Position numbers and translations under genes: made by a program
The notes under the pieces: model-generated
Databases searched by the model: none
Told to the model about the DNA's origin: nothing
Seen by the model: only the letters and a program-made list of their open reading frames with translations
Part shown: positions 55,758 through 64,000 of the stretch, in pieces
Layout: the number at the start of each line of letters is the position of its first letter
Numbering within the stretch: the first letter of the stretch is position 1
DNA from: Coix lacryma-jobi var. lacryma-jobi
Taxonomy: Eukaryota; Streptophyta; Magnoliopsida; Poales; Poaceae
NCBI GenBank assembly: GCA_009763385.1
Contig: CM019826.1
Span: forward strand, 62,249,790 to 62,313,789
DNA length: 64,000 nucleotides
Direction of reading: 5' to 3'

Positions 55758-58437
55758 GAAGCATAAGTACCTCATAATGCGCTTGACCGCCTGACGGTGA
55801 GAGGTGCGCGGCGACGACTAAAATCGCGCGCAAAGACACACCGCGAACTGGATGTTCGGGCGTGTCGCCGTCAGGTACAACAGTGACCCGATCATACTCC
55901 GGTACTCCTTCTGGTCCACAGCTTCTCCATCCTTGTCCGCATCCAGGGCTGTCATGGTTGACATGGGTGTTGGAAGAGGCTTGGCCTCACCCATATCGAA
56001 CTTCTTCAATATGTCCTTAGTGTACTTGCCATGATGCACAAACGTCCCCTCTCAGGATTGCTTGATTTGCAAACTGAGGAAAAACGTCAACTCGCCCATC
56101 ATGCTCATCTCAAACTCCCTGCTCATAGTATCTACAAAGTTGGCAACCAAAGCATGAGAAGAACCACCAAAAATGATATCATCCACGTAAATCTGAACCA
56201 ACAAAGTCTCATTGCCTTGCTTGAGGAGAAAAAGAGTTTTATCCACACATCCCATTTTGAAACCCTTAGCAAGCAAAAAGGTTTTTAACCTATCATACTA
56301 GGCTCTAGGGGCTTGTTTCAAACCATACAAAGCTTTGTGAAGTTAAAAGACATGGTTTGGAAACTTGGGATGTTCAAAACCGGGGGGTTGTTTCACATAC
56401 ACCTCCTCTTCTATGTAGCTGTTTAGAAATGCACTCTTGACATCCATTTGAAAAAGTTTAAACCCTTTGGATGCAGCAAAAGCCAAGAGGATCCTAATTG
56501 CCTCCAAACGAGCTACAGGAGCAAAAGTCTCCTCATAGTCTATCCCCTCCTTCTGACTATACCCCTGGGCTACAAGTCTGGCCTTGTTTCTCACAACATG
56601 GCCATCTTCTCCTTGTTTGTTTTTGAAAACTCATTTTGTCCCAATAGGATGACACTCAGGAGGAAGAGGAACAAGAACCCAAACCTGATTTCTCTCAAAA
56701 ATTTTAAGCTCCTCATGCATGGCATTGACCCAATCCGGATCAGATAAAGCATGTCCAACATCTCGGGGTTCAAAATCAGCAACAAATGCAGAATGAGCAA
56801 AGTGAGAGATTTGTTGTGACCTAGACCGAGTGACGTGATCGTGAATGTCGCCGATCATCTGTTGAGGAGGATGTTGGCGCTGAATGTGTCGTGCCGCCTC
56901 CCATGCTGAAGTGACCTCCCCCTTAACAACTGTTGGTGCCTCCTCGGGTACAAGCAGTACAGCCCGAGGTGGTGGATCACACAGCCCCCATGTAGTAGAG
57001 GAAGACGGGTCAGGGCCGCGTGCAGTTGTGGTCGAAGTCGACCCGATCGGTACAGTAGGCGGAAGAAGTGCTGGATCATCCATCCCTTCAGCACCTTCTT
57101 CCTCATCATCTAAAAAGAGGTTCTGCAACCTCATGATCACCTGCACGATCAAAACTAGAGGAAGGACAAAGCACAGTCTCGTCGAAGGTGACATCAGATG
57201 TCTCCATGACTCGGTTAGTATCAAGGTTAAGTACACGATATGCACGAGTATGATTACCATAACCCAAAAATACACCGTCAGAAGAGCGAGACTCAAACTT
57301 GTCCAAGTTGCCTTTCTTGAGTATAAAACAGTGGCAACCAAAAACTCTAAAATAACTCACTTTGTGTTTCTTCCGAAATCGCAACTCATAAGAAGTTTTC
57401 TTCAAGAAAGCACGGAGAAAAATGCGATTGGAAATGTAGCATGCAGTGTTAATAGCTTCGGCCCAATACCGCCTAGGAGTCCTATGCTCATCGAGCATCG
57501 TCCTGGCCATCTCTACAAGGGTCCGATTTTTCCTCTCTACAACACCATTTTGTGGCGGTGTGTAAGGGGAAGAAAACTAATGCTCTAAACCCAAAGAGTC
57601 ACAAAACTTCTCAAAATCTGAGTTTTAAAACTCAAAACCATTATCGCTATGAATAGCTCTCATCGAGTTCTTAGGGAACTCGTTCTGAAGTCGCAAAACC
57701 AAATTGCGAACAAAGGTGAAAGTCTCAGTTTTCTCAGCTAAAAAAAACCCACGAATATCTCGAAAAGTCATCAACTACAACAAGCACATACCACTTCCCC
57801 CCAACTGAGCTCACCCGAGCCGGACCTACAAGGTCCATATGCAAAAGCTCTCCAGGGCGCTTGGTCATGACCTGATTCACAGGATGGTGGGGAGCGGCTA
57901 CCATTTTCCCATGTCTACAAGAATGGCAGACAAGATCCTTCTCCATGTGCAACTCGGGCAATCCTCGGATTAGGCCAAGTGAGCTAAGCCTTGCAAGCAA
58001 GTCGAAGCTCAAGTGACCAAGTCTCCTATGCCACTTCCAAAGATCAGAGGAAGGACCAGCCAAAAGACAACGAGAAATGCCAAAAGACTCCGAGAAATTC
58101 GCACGAAAGACTTTCCCAAAGGGCAAAATCAAACACACAAGATTGCCGTGAGGATCCAAAATACGACTGAGATTCGGCTTAAAACGAATCTCGTAGTCAT
58201 CATCAAAGAGTTGTGAAACAGAAAGAAGGTTAAAATGCAAGTGAGAAATAAGAGCAACATCACGCAACACAAAGTGCTCATTAACTCGCACAGACCCATG
58301 AGACTACACTTTACCTTTGCTATTGTCGCCGAAGGTGATAAACTCCTTTCCGGCAACTGGACTAAGACTGGTGAACCACTTGGCGTTTCCGGTCATATGC
58401 CTTGAGCACCCGGAATCCACCAACCAAACGTTCTCCA
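55758..58437 (-). pseudogene. pol: Copia D pol: protease, integrase, RT (heavily broken)
   Basis: Minus-strand homologue of A pol. Protease WLVDSGCSRHM near 58410, integrase HRRLGHLSF, CHSC and MDLVGP, RT QMDVKSAFLN, KALYGLKQAPRA and YVDDIIF are visible. Stops at 58304 (TAG), about 57627 (TAA), 57577 (TAG, shared with A), 56631 (TGA for TGG), 56343 (TAA), 56298 (TAG for TGG), 56052 (TGA) and 55818 (TAG for CAG). Length changes shift the frame near 57735 (two bases shorter than A in a T run) and near 57115. The integrase CxxC that A lost is intact. Not functional. Confidence 0.9.
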
Positions 58438-58452
58438 ATCGTTTTACCTACA

Positions 58453-61056
58453 TCAATAAAAAGACATAGAGTGAGCATACGGTCAAACACTGGGGTGAGT
58501 AAAATGGGAATTATACCAGTGTTGGGTCGGCTGCTCAAAAGAACGGTTAGTAGCAAAACCATTCCTAGCACGCCTATGGGGAAAGCGATCACCACGTGTA
58601 GGAAAACGTGCTCCACTAAGGGAAGAGCATCCATCGCGATACTCAAAACGTGGTGGGGGAAAACACTCAACTACAAAGCCACCACCACGGGGTCCATAAC
58701 CCACAAATGCAGGCTCCCTCCGGGCACATCCTCCTTGCGGCCTAGGGCTAGGACCTTGAGACATTGGACCTCTAGGCCTAGCAGCACACCTTTGAACATT
58801 CGGCACATGTACATCATGGAAAGGATGGTACATGTTCGTGTTGTTCATCTCCTTTGCACGACGCTCCTCTCCCTTGCGCCGAAAGCAAAACTCCCTCAAG
58901 TGTCCATCTCTCCCACAGTGCTCACAATGATACCTCACCGCTCTCATAGGGGGTTGTTGGTACTCATGGTAGTTGGTGTGGATCACTTTGCCCTTCTATG
59001 GCATGAACTCCTCCTGGATGGGTGGCATGGTGTCTAGCTTGTTTTTCAGGTGGTTGGGCTTGGGATGCCATGTCTGTTTCATGGGAGGAGCTCTTGGAGG
59101 TTCCACAAACACTCCATCCTTGGTGTTAGGTTTGAGAGGCTCTTTGGGTGGAATTTTGGTTAGTTTGGGAGTAGTGGTGGAGTTGGGCTTCTCACTCGGA
59201 TTAAGGCCACTCGACTCTCCAATCTTACCAAAAGATGAAGCACACTCAACACCCTGAGCAAAACCAACACCAGAACCTCCAGCAGCACGTTTAAATTGGG
59301 CAATCATCATCCCAAGTTGCGGCTCACCACAAGACACCCATGACAAGATGGTCCGAAGGTATGTGTTTTCTTCCTCGGTTTGCATCATGTCATGTTGCAC
59401 GTTTGTAATCTCCATCTCCAAACCCTCACACAAAGCACACCTAGACACACAAGTGCTACCCGAGCTGGCCTTCTCAGGAGACACAATCTTGGCATTCTTC
59501 TCTGCCAACTCGGATTGCAAGCCTGCACAAGACTTGCACGCACCCAGGAATGAAGGTCTAGCCCTAAGCTCATCCACCTCTCCAACCAACGCAACATACT
59601 TCCCCCTCAAAGTGAGAAGGTCAGTCATGTGCTTGGTGCACATCTCACACTCATCCTCCTCAGTCACGACAACGGTGGACTTGACAGACTCAAGTTCCTT
59701 CACCGCATCCTCCGACTTCTGCCTAAACTCCTTCCTCTCTCTAGCAGCACGCCTAAGCAGCTTGTCTTGACTAAGGAGGGCGGCAGTAAGTTTATCGACC
59801 TCAGCAGAAAGCTCATCGGGAGTCTGTGATACCTGGGAGGTGTCGTCATTGTCGTAGTCGTTCCGAGGGATCTCCTCCAGCTCGTCGTTGACCTCATCGC
59901 CGAGGGCCATGGTGCAGAAGCCCTCGCCGTTCAGCTTGTCCTCGATCTTCTTCTTCTTCTCGGACTCATCGTCGCTTGAATCAGCGGAGTCGTCATCCGA
60001 GTCGTCGATGTCGCTGAGCATGGCGAAGAATGCAAGTTGCTCGGCCTGGGCCTTCTCCAAGTACTTTTCCTTGATGTACTCCTTGTTGAAGCCGCCCCTC
60101 CGCTTGTGCTTGGCGGGGACGTACTTCTCCTTGCGCTTGCCGGAGTCGTACTTGTGACCGTGATCCGCCTTGCCGAAGACTTGCTTCTTCTTCGGGAAAT
60201 TGGCGATGAAGTGGTCCGAGCCTCCACACTCGTAGCAGCCACCTCGTCCTCCTCTGCGGCGATGGTTCATGCAGTTGTTGTGGAACCGCGAGAACCGTTT
60301 GGCAAGCAGGGCCAACTCGTCGTCCGCCATGAACTCCAGCTGCTCCTCTGTGACAGAAAGAAGAGATGACAAGGCAAAGCCTCTAGAGGGGTTAGCAGAA
60401 GAGCTAGAAACCAAAGCCATCGACGGGCCAGAAGGATTTTCATAAGAAGCCCTCGCCATGGCGTCAATCTCACTGGACTTGAGCTTACTAAATAGCTCGT
60501 CGCAGGTGAGAGTCTCATAGTTAGGCGATTCGATGATCGCCTGAACCTTGGAATCCCACACCAATCGATCAAGAGTATGGAGTAGCTTGAGAGCTCTCTC
60601 ATGATCGTCGAAAGGCAACAACTCCTTGTTAGCCCTCATCCTGTTGACAATAACCTGAAAGTGAGCGAATAAACTTTCTATGCTCTCGCCAAGCATATGT
60701 TGAAAGTTCTCATACTCTCGCTTGTGTGACTCGTAGAGACGGATTTTGACTTGAGTGGTTCCCTCATGAAAACGCATGAGGGTAGCCCAAATCTCCCGAG
60801 CCGTAGCGAGGTGAGAAACGCGATCAAACTCCATCATGCTCAAACATGAGAAAAGAGCATTACAGGCTCGGCTATTGGCATCGTGTTCATCGATCTGATG
60901 CTGAGTCGCACGAGTAGCCAAGACCACGTAATCTGCAGAGTTGCAAATATCCCAAATGGAAGCACCCAAACTCTGAAGATAGGCCGACATGCGTATCTTC
61001 CAATACGCATAGTTCGTCCCATCGAAGAACGGCAGTTTGCCCACGCCGCGATCCAT
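58453..61056 (-). pseudogene. gag: Copia D gag, nearly complete
   Basis: 868 codons in one frame from ATG at 61056 (MDRGVGKLPFFDGTNYAYW). Order: N-terminal copia Gag domain (about residues 5-230), first knuckle CYECGGSDHFIANF (60190-60239), whose fourth ligand Cys is Phe, an acidic DDSDDDSADSSDDE stretch, a coiled coil, and a second knuckle HCEHCGRDGHLREFC, intact, near residue 710. A TAG at 58996-58998 (CAG in A) and a TGA near 58483 break it; without them it would end at the TGA matching A's stop. The ATG is chosen because it follows the PBS and leader by about 50 bp. Confidence 0.9.
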
Positions 61057-61105
61057 GTCGCCTTCTGTGGATCTGGAACCGGCTAAGGTGGAAGATCCTT
61101 AACCC

Positions 61106-61117
61106 GCTCCGATACCA
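61106..61117 (-). promoter_or_regulatory. Copia D primer-binding site (initiator tRNA-Met type)
   Basis: Minus strand TGGTATCGGAGC, one base different from the usual TGGTATCAGAGC, two bases after the LTR end CCTTCA. Confidence 0.85.
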
Positions 61118-61119
61118 AT

Positions 61120-61375
61120 TGAAGGACCGAGAACTCTACCAGAAAGCGACCAGAGGGGGGGGTGAATGGGAGCCTAAAAATTTATCTTGAAACTTTGGCC
61201 TCTGTCCTGAGAATCAACCCCCAAAAGCTTTGATCGAAACGTGATGCCCACGACCCTTGGAAGAGGGTGGATGATCCCTAGGATCACAGCGAGGCACCAC
61301 CAAGCAAGAGCGAACGAAACACCAAAAGCTTCGGCACAAGTTCAACCTTCAAAACCGATTCCCGAACATAGATGG
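61120..61375 (-). repeat. Copia D 5' LTR, 3' end only
   Basis: 256 bp, TGAAGGACCGAG onward on the plus strand, matching the reverse of LTR A's end (GACCAGAGGGGGGG, the G run, TGAATGGG, GATGATCCCTAGGATCACAG). Cut at 61375 by insertion of gypsy T; the remainder should lie beyond the window after T. Confidence 0.87.
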
Positions 61376-62099
61376 TGTTGGGGGAAAGGACCCTCGACAG
61401 AAGCGCCGCCCGAACTGGTGCTCAAAATCAACCCTCGCTCAACGCCTGGCGTGTTTGCGAGGTCTCTCTCCCGTTGGAGGCCACTACCCTGACCCCCGAA
61501 TGCGGGATCAACCCTCGCTCTCTTGCTGTGTTCCCGTGCAGGTCTGAGGCGATGGTCGCACTGCAGGAAACCTTCGCTGACTGTCGACGCCACCTTCGTA
61601 AGGAGCGAGGGTCCAGGCAAGCAGCAGGCGTGCGTTGCCCCAAAGGCAAGCGAAACCGAAGGTTCGGCGAGCACGGCCGAAAGCTAGAATCTTCGTCCCT
61701 CTCCCGGGAGGCAAGTGAAGCCGGAGGTGCGCGGGCCCAAGGGTGAGCGCGGCCGAAGGTCAAGACCGCCGCACCTCTCCCCGAAGGTGAACAGGGGCCA
61801 GGTGGCGGCGCGCTGGGGTGTGACCGATTAGGGTTTCCGCTCCAGCTGTGTGTTTACGCTTTTGCCCTTTTTCTCCCTGCGCGGAGGCGAGGAATCTTTG
61901 CTGTACCCTTTTGTAATTTGGCCCGTACCCCTTGGCATTCCCTATAAATACCAAGGGGATGAACAGTGTAAAGGACGATTTTTTGGGGAATTCGAGCACC
62001 TTCCACTTCCGTTTCACCTTCGCTACTGCATTCGACACCTGGCCACCTTCGCTCCTTCCCCTGCACAAGTGCGGAGGTAGGGCAAGTGTGCTCCCAACA
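61376..62099 (+). repeat. Gypsy T 5' LTR
   Basis: 724 bp, TGTTGGGGGAAAGG to GTGCTCCCAACA (inverted ends TGTTGGG/CCCAACA). TATAAATA near 61943-61950 within CCTTGG...CCAAGG, a short inverted repeat around the TATA. Rich in CTTCG/CGAAGG motifs. The left TSD should be GATGG (61371-61375); the right copy is outside the window. Confidence 0.87.
61943..61950 (+). promoter_or_regulatory. TATA box of T LTR
   Basis: CCCTATAAATACC, about 155 bp before the LTR end, flanked by the inverted repeat CTTGG(CA)/(C)CAAGG. Confidence 0.65.
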
Positions 62100-62120
62100 G
62101 TTTGGCGCCGACCATGGGGA
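62100..62120 (+). promoter_or_regulatory. T primer-binding region
   Basis: GTTTGGCGCCGACCATGGGGA follows the LTR at once. TGGCGCC matches the tRNA-Asp-type PBS seen in G and H, and GGGGA matches its end, but the middle differs, so the primer is uncertain. Confidence 0.65.
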
Positions 62121-62132
62121 CCGAAGTCTGAA

Positions 62133-64000
62133 ATGGCGGGAAACAGGAGAGCACTTTCGACGAGGGACCATCGCGTTGCTAGGGAGGCGGCAGCGGTGGT
62201 CCCGCCTGCTGAGGAAATCGCACAGCCCTCGGGAGGAGAGAATGTCACCCCGGAACCCCAGTCCCTGGGCCCCCAAGCCCGAGTGGCGACACAGCCGCAC
62301 CCGCACACTTCGGGTGAAGGGGAAGGAGAAGAAGAGATGGGCCTCGAGGCCCTTGAAAGGCTCGAGGCTGAGTTGCAAGAGAAGAAGAGGCGCCTGGAAC
62401 AGCTTGAAAGGCATAACCGACTGCGCTCGATCAGACAGAGGGCAGACGAGGCCAGGGAGCAGCTTCGCCGCATGGAGGAGTCCCTCGCCGCGGCAGAAGC
62501 CGAAGCCGAGGGCTGGAACAATGAGGAGATACCCCCGCTGCGAGAAGGGAATGAGGAGCCAAATCAGGACAACCTTCGTCACCATCCACCACCCCCACCA
62601 CCACCAGTACACCCAGAGCCATATCCTGTGAGACACCCAAACCTCCGCCAACTCTACCCAGATGAGAGAGAGCAAAACCTTCGCATTCAGCGAAGGCATC
62701 AACAACACCAAATGCCATACGATCCAAAGTCACCACTCTCCCAAATACTCCAAACCCAGCCCTGGCCTCCATGCTATAATCCACAAAACCTACCTCGCTA
62801 TGATGGACTTTCGGACCCTCGCCAGTTCATCATGAGCTATGAAGCAGCAGTTGCCGCAGCAGGCGGTGACGAATCAACAATGGCAAAATCCTTTGTCATC
62901 ATTCTGCGAGACATCGCACAAACTTGGTACAGCAACCTTCGCCCCGGAACTGTGGATTCCTGGGCCTCCCTCAGAGACAAGCTGTGTACAAACTTCAAGG
63001 GCATCACTCCAGCCCCGTTAAACCCTATCGAGCTATTCAATTGCAAGCAAGAGGAGCGCGAGCCGCTCCAAGATTACTGGCGAAGGTTCATTCAAATCAG
63101 AGCAAGGACCCCTGGGATATCTGACGAGGCTGTCATCCTCGCTGCAGTCAGTGGTCTGCGACCAGGACCATGCTCCTCCAAATTTGCTAGAAAACCGGCA
63201 AACTCAATCGAGGAGTTGCATGAAACAATGGAAAGATACTGTAGAGCCGATATGGATTTCAGAGCGAAGTCTGACGCTCGGAGGTCTCAGCAGAGGCCAC
63301 AGCCAAGGCCTCAGCCGAGAGAAAGCAACCTTCGCCAAGAGCAAAGCAACGTCGGTGCGATCAACAAAGCAACAAACTATGAACATCAAACACGGGACGC
63401 TCAACATCCGAGCAGCCAAGCCCCGCAGGTTTTGCCACCTCCGCCAAACCAGCGCTACCAGCAGCGAAATCCTGCCAAAATGTATTGCCACTTCTGTGGA
63501 ATGGGAAAGGGGCACACAACAAAGCAATGCGAATGCTTCGCCAAGGGAAAAGAATTCCAGGAATCCAGGAAACCTGCTTCGTCAGACCCCCGAACCATTA
63601 ACCACACAAGGAAACCAAGCTTCCACCCACCAAATCCAACATACCACTACACCCCCATAAACTACGGCCTACCTTCGCAACAACCCCCCTACACCCACCA
63701 CCCACTCTACAACCAAACCCATTATCAGCCAACCACCACCCCACAACGCCAAAACCCACCTTACACAGTCACATACCCAGCTACCCCCCAAAACCAAATT
63801 CCAACAACCCACCAAGCCACCAGCGCTCTGCCACCACCACCGCCAATCCCCGCGTTACCAGCACCACAACCCGTGAAAGCCGAAGCCTCGAGCCAAACGA
63901 CCATCAACAATCCAACTTCGACCTTCGGTGTGATCCTAGCTATCACCGGAGGTTCAAATGAAGACCATGGCAACAAACGGCAGAGGAAGGAACATGCCAG
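62133..64000 (+). CDS. gag: Gypsy T gag (open to the window edge)
   Basis: One uninterrupted frame of 622 codons from ATG 62133 (MAGNRRALSTRDHR), the first ATG after the PBS in the long frame, continuing beyond the window. An acidic N-terminal part with coiled coil (GLEALERLEAELQEKKRRLE) and Pro-rich linker is followed by the Retrotrans_gag domain (LPRYDGLSDPRQFIMSYEAA, AQTWYSNL, LFNCKQEEREPLQDYWRRF) and knuckle CHFCGMGKGHTTKQC, C-x2-C-x5-H-x4-C, with one extra residue against the usual spacing. A long Pro/Gln/Tyr/Thr-rich region ends with FGVILAITGGS, the usual entry to a Tat-type protease. Tat lineage is inferred. The lack of stops suggests that T is the youngest element here. Confidence 0.9.
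   Translation, partial: MAGNRRALSTRDHRVAREAAAVVPPAEEIAQPSGGENVTPEPQSLGPQARVATQPHPHTSGEGEGEEEMGLEALERLEAELQEKKRRLEQLERHNRLRSIRQRADEAREQLRRMEESLAAAEAEAEGWNNEEIPPLREGNEEPNQDNLRHHPPPPPPPVHPEPYPVRHPNLRQLYPDEREQNLRIQRRHQQHQMPYDPKSPLSQILQTQPWPPCYNPQNLPRYDGLSDPRQFIMSYEAAVAAAGGDESTMAKSFVIILRDIAQTWYSNLRPGTVDSWASLRDKLCTNFKGITPAPLNPIELFNCKQEEREPLQDYWRRFIQIRARTPGISDEAVILAAVSGLRPGPCSSKFARKPANSIEELHETMERYCRADMDFRAKSDARRSQQRPQPRPQPRESNLRQEQSNVGAINKATNYEHQTRDAQHPSSQAPQVLPPPPNQRYQQRNPAKMYCHFCGMGKGHTTKQCECFAKGKEFQESRKPASSDPRTINHTRKPSFHPPNPTYHYTPINYGLPSQQPPYTHHPLYNQTHYQPTTTPQRQNPPYTVTYPATPQNQIPTTHQATSALPPPPPIPALPAPQPVKAEASSQTTINNPTSTFGVILAITGGSNEDHGNKRQRKEHA

Noticed and set aside
61760..62711. Antisense ORFs of 253 and 285 codons over T LTR and gag
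   Set aside because: Shadow of the GC-rich gag frame and LTR on the other strand; no recognisable domain.

Overview
The window is plant nuclear DNA built almost entirely of nested LTR retrotransposons. No host protein gene, tRNA gene or true rRNA gene is visible. Element types (Sirevirus-like Ty1/copia, Athila-like and Tat-like Ty3/gypsy, Cassandra TRIMs with 5S-derived LTRs), CT-rich GC-rich leaders and C-run motifs suggest a grass (Poaceae), probably from gene-poor heterochromatin. Family and lineage names are from recognition, not from a search.

Layout. 1-11568: plus-strand copia element A (gag, pol, long 3' non-coding tail). A 2.5-kb solo LTR (3790-6313, TSD TCTAC) splits its pol and a Cassandra multimer (8430-11376, TSD GCTTT) splits its tail. 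11569-13663: LTR of A, followed directly by the interior of a deleted relative B (13664-16728) and B's LTR (16729-19110). 19111-21180, 32147-32244 and 44391-47414 are three pieces of one Athila-like element H. They were separated by a minus-strand gag-protease tandem array R (21181-32141, TSD GGTAC), which carries solo copia LTR C (30208-32134, TSD CTCAT), and by Athila-like element G (32245-44385, TSD GATAT/GATTT), which carries E1 (35119-39181, TSD CAAAT). 47490-61375: minus-strand copia element D, related to A, interrupted by E2 (49749-55752, TSD GGTGT) and cut in its 5' LTR by a plus-strand Tat-like gypsy T (61376 to the end; LTR, PBS and an open gag).

Coding state. T gag is open to the window edge. 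A, B, D, G, H and R carry nonsense codons, frameshifts or deletions. Where two copies can be compared, many of the stops are C-to-T or G-to-A changes, as expected from decay of methylated DNA. One integrase TAG is shared by A and D.

Most interesting structure. The copia family carries two arrays of short stem-loops in which both arms change together. One lies in the 3' tail (about 44 nt each, 12 examples in A, B and D) and one in the LTRs (24-nt cores in LTRs A, B and C). Other notable points are a Cassandra multimer whose middle interior is a 1.26-kb foreign segment, an LTR-interior-LTR-interior-LTR array of a gag-protease element whose reading frame runs into its LTR, and large TG...CA elements (E1, E2) with exon-like modules and repeats spaced by about 170-190 bp.
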